From positions 248,001-312,000 of the forward strand of contig NZ_AP025591.1 of assembly GCF_023169945.1 (NCBI RefSeq): DNA of 64,000 nt. The letters are read 5' to 3'. The notes below the pieces were generated by a model. It ran no database searches. It was given only the letters and a program-made list of their open reading frames with translations, and was not told the DNA's origin. Shown here one piece after another: positions 9,377 through 18,017 of this stretch. Within the stretch, counting starts at the first letter, position 1, and the number at the start of each line of letters is the position of its first letter. The translations under genes and the position numbers were made by a program. The DNA is from Anaeromyxobacter oryzae. Lineage in GTDB: Bacteria; Myxococcota; Myxococcia; Myxococcales; Anaeromyxobacteraceae.

Positions 9377-9976
9377 GTGACCCGTGCCCCTCGCCACGTC
9401 GCCGCTCGCGTGCTCGCGGTCGCCCTCGCGGCGGCGGCAGCGCCCGTCCTCGTCCGGTCGGACTCCGCGGCGCGGGCTGCGGAGCCCGACGTCCACGGCA
9501 CGTACCGCCTCCACGGCAAAGGTCGCGTCTCGGCCGGACCCGCGCTCGATCGCGACGAGGAGGTGTTCGCGGACGCGGTGCTCGAGCCCGGTCCGGGCCA
9601 GCGCGACCTCGTGGTCGCGCTCGCGGCGGAGGGCCACCGGTGCGAGCTCGCGGCCCGGCTCGGAGACGGCGGCGCCCTCGCCCTCGACGCGGGCCAGCGC
9701 TGCGCCGTGACGCTCGACGGTCCGGACGCGCGGGGCCGCGTCGACGCGCGGCTGACGAAGGGGTCCGGGCGCGTCCAGGGCGGCCGCCTCGCGCTCGCCC
9801 TCGCGTTCAAGGTGGAGGGGAAGGTCGCCGTCCGGACCGGCGGTGGCCGTTACGAGGTGCTCGGGAACACGGTGGACGTCCCGGCGACCTGGGCCCCGGC
9901 GGTGCCGGTGAGCGGCACGGCCACCGCGACCGTCGACGGCTGGCGGGACGAGTCGCGCGCGGGCGGCGAGCGCTGA
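9377..9976 (+). CDS. Putative secreted protein, no recognised domain
   Basis: 199 aa. The first 34 residues form a signal peptide (Arg-rich start, Ala-rich core, cleavage near AARAA|EPDVHG). The mature part reads as alternating beta strands (DVHGTYRLHGKGRV, RLALALAFKVEGKVAV), with two Cys residues (GHRCEL and GQRCAV) that could form a disulfide. I do not recognise the family. The GTG start lacks a ribosome-binding site but sits eight bases after CATGAT, so it may be leaderless. A long antisense frame overlaps it and was judged a shadow because only this strand shows a signal peptide and strand-like periodicity. Confidence 0.65.
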   Translation: MTRAPRHVAARVLAVALAAAAAPVLVRSDSAARAAEPDVHGTYRLHGKGRVSAGPALDRDEEVFADAVLEPGPGQRDLVVALAAEGHRCELAARLGDGGALALDAGQRCAVTLDGPDARGRVDARLTKGSGRVQGGRLALALAFKVEGKVAVRTGGGRYEVLGNTVDVPATWAPAVPVSGTATATVDGWRDESRAGGER

Positions 9977-10067
9977 CGGGACGGGCGCGCGTCCGTCACC
10001 CCTCGAACCTGACGGGGGCGCGCCACCGCCGCCGTCCCCGGGTATCCAATCCGGCGGAGGTGCGCGC

Positions 10068-10727
10068 ATGGCTCCGACCCGCCCCGGGTTCCGGCTCGGG
10101 ATCTACGTCTTCAAGGACGCCGAGATCGTCGACTTCGCCGCGCCGTACGGCGTGTTCTCGGTCGCGCGCCGGTTCGACGCCGACCTCGACGCGTTCCTGA
10201 TCGCGGACGCGATGCGGCCGGTGCAGGCTCAGGCGGGGTTCACGGTGCTCCCGAACTACGCCTTCTCGGACGAGCCCGCGATGGACGCCTTCCTCGTCCC
10301 CGGGGGCTACGGGACGCGGCAGGAGACGTACAACCGCCGGCTGCACGCGTTCATCCGCGCGCTGCCCGAGACGACGCTGCTCACCGCGGTCTGCACCGGG
10401 TCGTGGGTCTACGCGAAGATGGGGCTCCTCGACGGCCTCCCTGCGACGAGCCGCAAGGAGCCGGACCGCGTCGAGGCGACGCCGCCGGGCATGGTGCCGC
10501 TCGATCGGCTGTCGAAGATCGCGCCGGCGTGCAGACCGAGCCGCGCGCGGGTCGTGGACGCGGGGCGCATCATCACGGCCGGCGGGATCACGTCCGGCAT
10601 GGAGATGGGCTTCCACCTGCTGCGCCGCGCGGGCTACGACGAGGCGTTCCTCGCGGAGGTCGCCCGCGTCATGGAGTACCAGGCGGCGTACGGCGTGTAC
10701 CGCGACGACCGCGTGGTCCACACCTGA
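10068..10727 (+). CDS. DJ-1/PfpI (class I glutamine amidotransferase-like) family protein
   Basis: 219 aa. It has the flavodoxin-like core of the DJ-1/PfpI superfamily: an N-terminal RLGIYVFKDAEIVDFAAPYG with the conserved acidic residue, FLVPGGYGT, and the nucleophile elbow TAVCTGSW with Cys109. The sequence resembles the isonitrile hydratase / AraC-like amidotransferase branch but has no C-terminal DNA-binding domain, so it is likely a stand-alone enzyme or stress protein. GCGGAGG lies before the ATG. A precise reaction cannot be read from the sequence. Confidence 0.85.
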   Translation: MAPTRPGFRLGIYVFKDAEIVDFAAPYGVFSVARRFDADLDAFLIADAMRPVQAQAGFTVLPNYAFSDEPAMDAFLVPGGYGTRQETYNRRLHAFIRALPETTLLTAVCTGSWVYAKMGLLDGLPATSRKEPDRVEATPPGMVPLDRLSKIAPACRPSRARVVDAGRIITAGGITSGMEMGFHLLRRAGYDEAFLAEVARVMEYQAAYGVYRDDRVVHT

Positions 10728-10863
10728 CCCGACCGGCGTCCGACCCCGCCCTGCGCCGCGCCGGATCGCGCGATGGGAGGAACCCACCGGCCCCGCCGCC
10801 GCCGGGCGCGCGCGGCGCCTACGCTCCATCGCCGCGGCGCGCCTTCCGCGCCGCCCCACCCCC

Positions 10864-12993
10864 ATGGATCACGCGGCCTCGCAGCGCGCGCAGGACGTCC
10901 TCGCCGATCAGCTCCCCGCCCCCATCCGGCGGCTCGCGGACATCGCGTTCGACTACGGGTGGAGCTGGCGCCCGGAGGGAGAGGCGCTCTGGCGCTCCGT
11001 CGACCCGGAGCTCTGGGACGCCTGCGGCCGGAACCCGGTGCGGCTGCTCCGCCTCGCGGCGCCTGCGGCGCTCGCGCGCGCCGCCGCGGATCCCGCGCTG
11101 CGCGCCGCCATGGACCGGCTCGCCGACGCGCTCGACGCCGCCCGCGCCGCGCCGGCGCGCGCGACGCCCGCGGGGACGCGCGACGCGCCCGTCGCGTTCC
11201 TCTGCGCCGAGTACGCGATCCACGCCTCGCTCCCGATCTACTCGGGCGGCCTCGGCGTGCTCGCCGGCGATCTCCTGAAGGAGGCGTCGGACCGCGCCGT
11301 CCCGCTCGTCGCGGTCGGGCTCCTGTATCGCCGCGGCTACTTCCACCAGCGGCTCGATCCCTCCGGCCTCCAGCACGAGTACTGGACGGTGGTGCCGCCG
11401 CAGCAGCTCCCCCTCGAGCGCGCGGTGGACGCGGCCGGCGCGCCGGTCGCGATCGAGGTGCCGCTCCGGGGCCACGCCGTCCACGCCGCGGTCTGGCGCG
11501 CGCAGGTCGGCGCGGTCCCGCTCTACCTCCTCGACAGCGACGTCCCGGAGAACGCGCCCATCGACCGGTTCGTGACGTCGCAGCTCTACGTGGGCGACCG
11601 CGAGTACCGCCTCATGCAGTACGCGCTCCTCGGAGTCGGAGCGGTGCGCGCGCTCGCGGCGCTCGGGATCCGCCCCGGCGTCTTCCATCTGAACGAGGGC
11701 CACCCAGCCCTCGCCGCGCTCGAGCTCGCCCGGGACGCGCTCGCCCGCGGCGAGACGCTCGAGCGCGCCGTGGGGGAGGTGCGGCGCCGGATCGTCTTCA
11801 CGACGCACACGCCGGTCGCCGCGGGGAACGAGACGTACGCGCCCGCCGACGTCGTCTCCGTGCTCGGTCCGTGGCTCCGGACGCTCGGGATCGAGCCGGC
11901 CGCGGCCCTCGCCCTCGGGCGGCCGCCCGGCACCAGCGACGACGCACCGTTCGGGATGACCGACCTCGCGCTCCGGACCTCGCGGGCGGCGAACGGCGTG
12001 AGCCGCCGCCACGCGGAGGTCTCGCGCGAGCTGTGGGCGCGGCACTGGCCGGGCCTGCCCGCGGCGGAGGTGCCCATCGCCGCGGTCACGAACGGCGTGC
12101 ACCTGCCCACGTGGATGGCCGAGCCGATGCGCGCGCTGCTCGCGCGACACCTCGGCCCCGAGTGGACCGCCCACCCCGAGGATCCGGCGCGCTGGGCCGG
12201 CGTCGAGGAGCTCCCCGACGAGGAGCTCTGGGCGGTGCGCTGCCGGCTCCGCGCGGACCTCGTCGCGTTCGCGCGCGCCCGGTCGATCTCGGATCGCCTC
12301 GCGCGCGGCGAGCCCATCGCGTACGTCGAGCGGGCCGACCGCGCGTTCGATCCGGCCGTCCTCACCGTCGGCTTCGCCCGGCGCGTCGCCTCGTACAAGC
12401 GCCTCCACCTGCTCGTCGCCGACCCGGCGCGCGCGCTCGCGCTGCTCGCCGGGCCGCACCCGATGCAGGTGGTCATGGCCGGCAAGGCCCACCCGCGCGA
12501 CGAGGGCGCGAAGGCCATCGTGCAGCGCATCTTCGAGCTCAAGGGCGAGCCGAACGTGGCCGAGCGCGTCGTGTACCTCGAGGACCACGACATGGAGATG
12601 GCGCGCAAGCTGGTGGCGGGCTGCGACGTCTGGGTGAACCTCCCGCGACCGCCACAGGAGGCGAGCGGGACGAGCGGGATGAAGGCCGCGCTGAACGGGG
12701 GCCTCGACCTGAGCGTGCTCGACGGCTGGTGGTGCGAGGCGTTCGATGGCCGGAACGGCTGGGCGATCCGGAGCGAGCCCGGACCGGACGAGGCCGCCCA
12801 GGACGCGCGCGACGCGGCCGCGCTCTACGACCTGCTCGAGCGCGAGGTCGTGCCGCTGTTCTACGACCGGGACGCGGCAGGGGTCCCGCGCGCGTGGCTG
12901 CGGCAGGTGAAGGCGTCTCTCCAGAGCATCGGGCCGCGCTTCATCACCGCCCGCACGCTCGAGGACTACGTCGCGCACGTCTACAGCCCGTGA
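10864..12993 (+). CDS. glgP: Alpha-glucan phosphorylase (short type, GT35)
   Basis: 709 aa. It releases glucose-1-phosphate from glycogen or maltodextrin using pyridoxal phosphate. The N-terminal DUF3417-like region (residues 1-110, with DIAFDYGWSW) precedes the catalytic core; CAEYAIHASLPIYSGGLGVL is the characteristic early motif. The PLP-binding stretch EASGTSGMKAALNGGL places the Schiff-base lysine at 607. Length and N-terminal domain match the shorter bacterial/archaeal phosphorylases that lack the long N-terminal regulatory part of the animal enzyme. No clear ribosome-binding site precedes the ATG. Other glycogen genes are absent from the window. Confidence 0.93.
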   Translation: MDHAASQRAQDVLADQLPAPIRRLADIAFDYGWSWRPEGEALWRSVDPELWDACGRNPVRLLRLAAPAALARAAADPALRAAMDRLADALDAARAAPARATPAGTRDAPVAFLCAEYAIHASLPIYSGGLGVLAGDLLKEASDRAVPLVAVGLLYRRGYFHQRLDPSGLQHEYWTVVPPQQLPLERAVDAAGAPVAIEVPLRGHAVHAAVWRAQVGAVPLYLLDSDVPENAPIDRFVTSQLYVGDREYRLMQYALLGVGAVRALAALGIRPGVFHLNEGHPALAALELARDALARGETLERAVGEVRRRIVFTTHTPVAAGNETYAPADVVSVLGPWLRTLGIEPAAALALGRPPGTSDDAPFGMTDLALRTSRAANGVSRRHAEVSRELWARHWPGLPAAEVPIAAVTNGVHLPTWMAEPMRALLARHLGPEWTAHPEDPARWAGVEELPDEELWAVRCRLRADLVAFARARSISDRLARGEPIAYVERADRAFDPAVLTVGFARRVASYKRLHLLVADPARALALLAGPHPMQVVMAGKAHPRDEGAKAIVQRIFELKGEPNVAERVVYLEDHDMEMARKLVAGCDVWVNLPRPPQEASGTSGMKAALNGGLDLSVLDGWWCEAFDGRNGWAIRSEPGPDEAAQDARDAAALYDLLEREVVPLFYDRDAAGVPRAWLRQVKASLQSIGPRFITARTLEDYVAHVYSP

Positions 12994-13013
12994 TCGTCCC
13001 CGCGCAAGCCCCG

Positions 13014-13045
13014 CCCTCTCCCCCCGCTCGCGCGGGGGGAGAGGG
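13014..13045. terminator. Perfect 14-bp hairpin between convergent genes
   Basis: CCCTCTCCCCCCGC and GCGGGGGGAGAGGG form a perfect 14-bp stem around a TCGC loop, 20 bases after the glgP stop and facing the end of the lipoprotein gene. There is no T-tract, as is usual at this G+C content. It probably ends transcription from both sides; it could also be a dispersed intergenic repeat. Confidence 0.7.
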
Positions 13046-13152
13046 AGAAGGGAAGGCGCGGGTCCTGCCTCGAGCCCCCGACGCCCAGGCCCGAGGCGGA
13101 GCCCGAGGCCAAGCCACGGCTGAAGCCGAGCCCCGAGGCCGTGGGCTTCCGC

Positions 13153-13857
13153 CTACTGCTGCTTCCCGCTGCTGGCGCCCTGCGCCTCGATCCGGATCGC
13201 CTGCGGCCTGTCGGCGGAGCCGCTGTACGACGCGCGGACCTGCGTCCCCTCCTTCAGATCCGACACCGAGCCCTGCTGACCGCCGACCATGACGGACGTC
13301 TGCGGGCCCACGGTGAGCCGGAGGTCGGGCCCGCCGCCTCCCTGCCGCAGCACGATCTCCTGAGCGCTCGCGCTGACGATCTGCCCGCTCACGTCCTTCT
13401 GCTGCGACGAGGCCTGCGCCGACTGCTGCGCGCCCGCCGGCTGCTGCGTGTCCTGCCCCGACTGCGGCTGCGTCGCCTGCTGCGCGCTCGCCGTCTGCTG
13501 CTGTGCCTGCTGCGAAGCCTGGCTCGCCTGCTGCTCGGACTGCTGCGCCTTGGACTGGTCCTGCTGGGCCTTCTGCTGCGTCTCGGTGAGCTGCTGCTGC
13601 GCCTCGCGGACATCCTTCTGGTCGCTCGCCATCTTCCCCTGCGCGTCGGCGGCCTTCTTGTCTGCGTCCGCGGCCTGCTTGCTGGACTGCTCGGCCTGCT
13701 GACTCGACTGGCTCGCGGTCGCCTGCTGATCGCCGCCCTGCTTCTGCGCGCTGCCGCCCTGGGTCCCGCCCTGCTTCTGGCAACCCGCCGCGATCAGCAG
13801 CGCGGCAGCGGAGACGCCGAGCGTCCAGCCCCGTCCTGCCATGGCCATGCGTTCCAT
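13153..13857 (-). CDS. Gln-rich coiled-coil lipoprotein, DUF5666-like C-terminus (paralogue of 49943-50809)
   Basis: 234 aa. The lipoprotein signal ends in LLIAAGC with lipidation at Cys26. Residues about 30-150 are extremely rich in Gln, Ala, Ser and Lys with heptad-like spacing (QQAEQSSKQAADADKKAAD), suggesting a long coiled coil or flexible stalk in the periplasm. Residues about 155-225 form a small beta domain (VSGQIVSASAQEIVLR, then TSVMVGG, then GTQVRASY) resembling DUF5666-type OB-like domains. The same three-part build occurs at 49943-50809. GAGGAGGG precedes the ATG at 13857. Function unknown; an envelope-spacer or sensor role is a guess. Confidence 0.8.
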   Translation of the reverse strand: MERMAMAGRGWTLGVSAAALLIAAGCQKQGGTQGGSAQKQGGDQQATASQSSQQAEQSSKQAADADKKAADAQGKMASDQKDVREAQQQLTETQQKAQQDQSKAQQSEQQASQASQQAQQQTASAQQATQPQSGQDTQQPAGAQQSAQASSQQKDVSGQIVSASAQEIVLRQGGGGPDLRLTVGPQTSVMVGGQQGSVSDLKEGTQVRASYSGSADRPQAIRIEAQGASSGKQQ

Positions 13858-14003
13858 GTGTGCCCTCCTCGGCGCCCACGCGGGGCGCACCCGCACAAGG
13901 TGAGGGCGGCCGCCGTCAGGCGCGACCGGCCGGGGCGACCGGATGGCGGTCCACTCACGGCCCGCCGCACGAACGCGCGGGCGAGGGCCCGGCCACCGCG
14001 GGA

Positions 14004-15125
14004 CTAGGGCGGCAGCACGGAGGCCCACGCCGGATCGTCGGAGACCATCTCCTCGAGCCAGGCCTCGAGGTTCGTCCCGCCCTCGACGTGCGACGCCACG
14101 TAGTCGCCCGCGTAGGGCGCGAGCGGCGTGAGCAGCATGTGGGCGTCGGTCGTGCCGTCGTGGTCGTAGAAGACGCGGGCGCGCGCGAGCGGTTCGAGGA
14201 CGTCCGCGTCGAGCCGGCGGAGTGCGGCCTCGAACCCCGCCGGCAGGTCCAGCATGAACGCGCTCATCACCGGGTCCTGCGCGTGCGAGAGGAAGGCGAT
14301 CCGGTCTGCCGGGTGGTTCTTCGCGATCGCCGTGAACGCCGCGGACAGATCGGTGCGGCAGTCGCGGCACACGGGGTCGAGCGCCTCCGCGAGCGCCCAG
14401 GACGCGTACCAGGCGGCGCGGAAGTCGGACGGGACGTCGCCGCCGACGAGGGCCGGCCCGGAGTCGTCGACGAGGTAGCCGCTCGCGTCCGGCCAGTACC
14501 AGCGGAGCGCCTCGTAGTTCACGAGCGCGCCGAAGCCGCCCGCCGAGGACCCGGCGACCACGAGCTTCCGCGGGCTCGGGAACGTGGGCCCGAGCCGCGC
14601 GAGGAACGCCATGACGTTCGCGTGGCCGACGTGGTGCCAGGTCTCGGAGACGAGCGCGTTGCCGTACGTCTTCACCGCGTCGCCGCCGTGCACGTCGCCG
14701 GTGCAGTACGGGACGAACACGACCGTGGCGTCCGCCAGCGCGGGCGGCAGGTGCGAGCGGTCCGTGAACGAGCTCGGGATGTAGTCCGCGCGCTCGACCT
14801 CGAACTCCGAGGGCCCGTAGGACCTGTCCACCGCCGTCCCGGCGGCGCAGGTCGTGTAGTCCCAGCACGCGCCGCCGCCGTCGAAGAAGACGACGAGGTC
14901 GGGGCCGCTGCCGCGGTTCACGGCGAGGCCGGTCGTCGAGCCGTCGCCGCAGAAGGCGTCGTCGAACGGGATCCACGCCCAGCTCCCGAGCGGCATGTCG
15001 GCCTCGGGGATCGCGGCGCCGAGCGGCGGCTTTCCCTGGTAGCCCTGGTGGACGAGCGGCGTCGACCCCGGCGCGCAGCCGGCGAGGAGGAGCACGACGG
15101 CGAGGACGGCGCGGCGATCGATCAT
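14004..15125 (-). CDS. Pectinacetylesterase/Notum-family lipoprotein hydrolase
   Basis: 373 aa alpha/beta hydrolase. The lipoprotein signal has lipobox LLAGC (Cys17). Family hallmarks are VVFFDGGGACWD (oxyanion region), VPYCTGDVHGG, the nucleophile elbow AGSSAGGFGA with Ser194, and a later YDHDGTTDAHMLL segment that may carry the acid/His. Several Cys pairs (DAFCGD, ACWDYTTC, DPVCRDC) fit a disulfide-bonded exported enzyme. Relatives remove acetyl groups from pectin or other polysaccharides, or lipid groups from proteins; the substrate here is unknown. GGGAGGG lies seven bases before the ATG. It is followed on the same strand by the Gln-rich lipoprotein gene, 146 bp away. Confidence 0.85.
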   Translation of the reverse strand: MIDRRAVLAVVLLLAGCAPGSTPLVHQGYQGKPPLGAAIPEADMPLGSWAWIPFDDAFCGDGSTTGLAVNRGSGPDLVVFFDGGGACWDYTTCAAGTAVDRSYGPSEFEVERADYIPSSFTDRSHLPPALADATVVFVPYCTGDVHGGDAVKTYGNALVSETWHHVGHANVMAFLARLGPTFPSPRKLVVAGSSAGGFGALVNYEALRWYWPDASGYLVDDSGPALVGGDVPSDFRAAWYASWALAEALDPVCRDCRTDLSAAFTAIAKNHPADRIAFLSHAQDPVMSAFMLDLPAGFEAALRRLDADVLEPLARARVFYDHDGTTDAHMLLTPLAPYAGDYVASHVEGGTNLEAWLEEMVSDDPAWASVLPP

Positions 15126-15217
15126 GGCGTTCCCTCCCGGAACGGCCCATCGTCGTCGCGACGAGGGTGCGCGCTCAACCCGACATGTCGTACACGGACA
15201 GCGAATGGCGCCGGCGG

Positions 15218-15586
15218 CTACCGCAGCCCGACGACGTTGTCCCCCTCCCCCTCCCACTCCGCGATGCGCGCCACCTTCCGCGCGACGTCGGGCCAGGTCG
15301 GCCCGGTGCACCGCTCCACCTCGCGGGCCAGGAAGCTCCGGATCCGCTCGAGGCTCCACTCGAACACGACGAGCAGCCCGCGTCCGAGCACCGCGCCGCG
15401 CGGTCCGTGGCGGGCGAGCAGCCACCGCGGCGTGACGACGAGCAGATCGAACCGCTCGCGACCCCGCAGGCCGAGCGGCCCGACCTCGAGCACGAGCGGC
15501 ACGGCGAACTCGTCGGGCAGCGGGGGCACCCACCGCGCGAGGTCGTGGATCTCGTCGCTCCGGAGGGCCTTCAGGCGCGCGCGCAT
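15218..15586 (-). CDS. Imm8-like immunity protein (orphan)
   Basis: 122 aa, no signal peptide. The start was set at the ATG before RARLKALRSDEIHDL. The pattern HDLARWVPPLPDEFAVPLVL, then GLRGRERFDLLVVTPRWLL, then a VFEWSLERIRSFL helix, then ERCTGPTWPDVARKVARI and IAEWEGE follows my memory of immunity protein 8 (polymorphic toxin immunity family) closely, especially the F-D-x-x-V-x-T-P-x-W-L and W-x-x-V-A-x-K-x-x-R-I segments. Such proteins neutralise a cognate nuclease or similar toxin. No toxin gene lies beside it: neighbours are a hydrolase lipoprotein and an acetoacetate decarboxylase-like gene. It could protect against toxins of kin, or be a domesticated homologue. Confidence 0.65.
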   Translation of the reverse strand: MRARLKALRSDEIHDLARWVPPLPDEFAVPLVLEVGPLGLRGRERFDLLVVTPRWLLARHGPRGAVLGRGLLVVFEWSLERIRSFLAREVERCTGPTWPDVARKVARIAEWEGEGDNVVGLR

Positions 15587-15799
15587 GCGTGGGATTGAAG
15601 CACGCCCGCGGCCCCGACGCAGGGCGTCGCCGGCCGGCACCTCGCCGGCCCCTCCTGCGCCGCCCCTTCAGGACGTCCCCCCGTCCTAGCCGCCCCGCCG
15701 TGGCGAACGTCCACGCGGGCCGGAAAGGCGGATCATCGTGTCCGTCCGGGTGCGTCCGCTCCGAGGCGCGAGGCGACCGCCCGGGGAAGGAGGACGACG

Positions 15800-16582
15800 A
15801 TGACGGCTTTCTTCCAGGGAGTGAAGCAGACGCAGATCACGGCGGGCGGCTTCACCGGTCCGCTGCCCATCTTCTACTACGACTCGACCGCGATGGTGGC
15901 CGCGTTCACGGCGTCGACCGCCAAGGTGGCGCCGCTCGTGCCAGACCCTGACCTCCACCCGGTCGAGCTCCGGCCCGGGCGCTGCCTCGTGAACGTCGCG
16001 GCGCTCGAGCACCGCCGGACGGACATCGGACCGTACGCCGAGGTGATCGTCTCGGCGATGGTCGCGTTCGGCCGGCGGCCGCTACCCCTCCTCCACGCGG
16101 CGGGGCAGCTGCTCCGCCACGCGCTGCACGGCTACGTGCTCCACCTCCCGGTCACGACCGAGCCGGCGCGCGCCGGCGGCGTCGAGGTGTACGGGTACCC
16201 GAAGTTCATCGCCGACGTGACGTTCACGCGATCCCAGGACCGGTTCACGTGCTCCGTCTCCGACGCGGGACGGCGGATCCTCACGCTCGACGGCGAGTAC
16301 CTGAAGCTCTACGGCACCGGGCGCTCGCACGTGAAGCTCTACTCGATGAAGGACGGGCGGCTCCTCTGCGCGCCCGTGGAGATGAACAGCCGGCAGCACG
16401 CGCAGACGCTCCGGCGCCACGCCGCGAGGCTGGACCTCGGCTCCGAGCACGGGATGGCCCGCGACCTCGCGGCGCTCGAGCTCGAGCCTCACGCCGTGGT
16501 GTACCAGCTCGATCCCGTCCTCGAGATCATCCTGTACGCCCCGCACCCCGCGCGCGAGCCGCTCGGCCGCGTCGGGACGTGA
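15800..16582 (+). CDS. Acetoacetate decarboxylase family protein
   Basis: 260 aa. The ADC-family core shows LPIFYYDSTAMVAAFTAS near the N-terminus and VEVYGYPKFIADVTF in the middle; the Lys of GYPK corresponds to the Schiff-base region of acetoacetate decarboxylase (there usually EPKK or EPKR). In this protein the second Lys/Arg is Phe, so it may belong to the ADC-like group with other chemistry rather than being a true acetone-forming enzyme. AAGGAGG lies upstream of the ATG. Single gene, no related pathway genes nearby. Confidence 0.8.
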   Translation: MTAFFQGVKQTQITAGGFTGPLPIFYYDSTAMVAAFTASTAKVAPLVPDPDLHPVELRPGRCLVNVAALEHRRTDIGPYAEVIVSAMVAFGRRPLPLLHAAGQLLRHALHGYVLHLPVTTEPARAGGVEVYGYPKFIADVTFTRSQDRFTCSVSDAGRRILTLDGEYLKLYGTGRSHVKLYSMKDGRLLCAPVEMNSRQHAQTLRRHAARLDLGSEHGMARDLAALELEPHAVVYQLDPVLEIILYAPHPAREPLGRVGT

Positions 16583-16883
16583 GGAGCTCCCGGGCGCGGT
16601 GCGGCTGCCACGCGCCTGCAGCGCCATCGCGCACCCGCAGCGGTGACGGCGCGCTCCGCGACCTCTTTTGGCGTGCGCATCGGGCGCGTGCTCCTGCGGA
16701 GTGGTGCGCCGCCGGGCGCGTGCCTCGCGGCGCAAGCCCCGCGGCGTTCCCTCTTTCACGCAGCGACAACGTACCGCCGGACGACCGCGGCGGCCGGGCG
16801 TAATCCATACGGACAGGTGGACCTCCGAGCGGTAGCCCGGGCGGCGCGGGAAGCGCGGCCGCGCCGCGGACGAGAGGACGCCG
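16583..16883. other. Intergenic region, no gene seen
   Basis: Three hundred bases between two co-directional genes. The frames crossing it are Arg/Ala/Pro-rich shadows. A somewhat AT-richer patch (taatccatacgg, around 16801-16812) may hold the promoter of the TonB-like gene, but no confident -35/-10 pair is visible. Confidence 0.5.
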
Positions 16884-18017
16884 ATGTTCGACACGATCCT
16901 GAAGGTCGATCCCGCCGACAGCCTGAACCCTCTTCCCCCGCCGTCGCCCGAGATCCGCGATCCCGACCGTGCGCGACGGCTCTTCGGTCGCGTCGCAGGG
17001 AGCGATGGAGAGGACGCCATCCCGCTGCCCCCGGACCCCGCGCCCGACGCTGCCGAGGTCCGGGACCCGGAGCGCGCGCGGCGCCTGTTCGGCCGCGTCG
17101 CCGGGGCGCCGGGAGAGGAGGTGGCGCTGCCGCTCCCGGCCGACCCGGCGCCCGCACCCGCGCCGGCGGCGCCTGTGTTCTCCGCCGTGCAGCGCCGCGA
17201 TCTCGCGCAGCGGGCGGGACGGCGCGCGGCCTGGGCCGTCGTCGCGGCGGCCCTCGAGGTCGTGGGGGCCGGCTGCGTCGCCGCCGCGGCCGCCGCGCTC
17301 ACCGAGCCCACACCGCCCGAGCTCCCGATGGTCGAGGTGAAGCTCGCCGCGGCCTTCCCGCGCGCTCCCGGTCCGCCGCGCGCGCCCGGGCTGCCCGCGG
17401 CGCCCGCGCCGCGCCGGCCCGCGACGGCGACGCCCCCGGGGCCGGGCCGGCCACGCGGGGTGCGCCCGCCGCCGCCGACGGCGCTCCTCCAGCCGCGCGA
17501 GGTCCAGGTCGCGATGAAGCCGCCGGATCCCGGCGAGCCGGTGGAGGACTGGGGCGATCCCGGCGCGGCGCCGGCGAACGCCGCCGCCGTGGACGAGGGC
17601 GTCATCGGCGGCGTCGTCGGAGGCGAGGGGGGCGGCGCGTGGGGCGGCGGCGCGAGCGTCGCCGCGGCGACGGCGGCGACCACGGCGAAGCGCGCGGACG
17701 AGGTCGAGGACGCGCCGCTGTGGGCGACGGCCGGGTTCCGCAAGCCCGTCGAGGAGACCGCCGGCTGCGTCGCGCGATCGGTCCGGCTGCCGCGAGAGCT
17801 CGCCGGCTTCACCTCGGGCCCGTACGTGGTGCGCTTCGCGGTCCTGCCGAGCGGCGCGGTCGAGCGGATCGAGGTGCTCGGGGACGTCCCGGACGTCCGG
17901 ATCCGGAACGCGATCGTGCAGGCGGTCCATTCCTGCCGGTGGATCGCCGGATCCGACGCGCAGGGCCGGCCGGTGTCGATCTGGGTCGTCCTGCCGATCC
18001 GGTTCCAGAGCGCGTGA
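16884..18017 (+). CDS. TonB-like C-terminal domain protein with duplicated N-terminal motif
   Basis: 377 aa. Cytoplasmic N-terminus (1-110) carries two near-identical segments, EIRDPDRARRLFGRVAG and EVRDPERARRLFGRVAG, each followed by a Pro-rich stretch. One hydrophobic segment (about 125-145) anchors it. A long Pro/Gly/Ala-rich spacer would cross the periplasm, and residues about 285-377 look like a TonB C-terminal domain (GPYVVRFAVLPSGAVERIEV, then AIVQAVHSCRW, then a final LPIRF). It would pass inner-membrane energy to an outer-membrane partner. No ExbB/ExbD or receptor gene is adjacent. The stop overlaps the start of the DUF309 gene, so the two are probably coupled. Confidence 0.75.
   Translation: MFDTILKVDPADSLNPLPPPSPEIRDPDRARRLFGRVAGSDGEDAIPLPPDPAPDAAEVRDPERARRLFGRVAGAPGEEVALPLPADPAPAPAPAAPVFSAVQRRDLAQRAGRRAAWAVVAAALEVVGAGCVAAAAAALTEPTPPELPMVEVKLAAAFPRAPGPPRAPGLPAAPAPRRPATATPPGPGRPRGVRPPPPTALLQPREVQVAMKPPDPGEPVEDWGDPGAAPANAAAVDEGVIGGVVGGEGGGAWGGGASVAAATAATTAKRADEVEDAPLWATAGFRKPVEETAGCVARSVRLPRELAGFTSGPYVVRFAVLPSGAVERIEVLGDVPDVRIRNAIVQAVHSCRWIAGSDAQGRPVSIWVVLPIRFQSA

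Noticed and set aside
9251..10069. Minus-strand frame over 9377-9976
   Set aside because: Arg/Gly/Pro-rich; the plus strand has a clean signal peptide and strand periodicity instead.
13089..13140. Three copies of CCCGAGGC considered as a CRISPR-like or tandem array
   Set aside because: Too short and irregular (spacing 12 and 30 bases); ordinary GC-rich redundancy.
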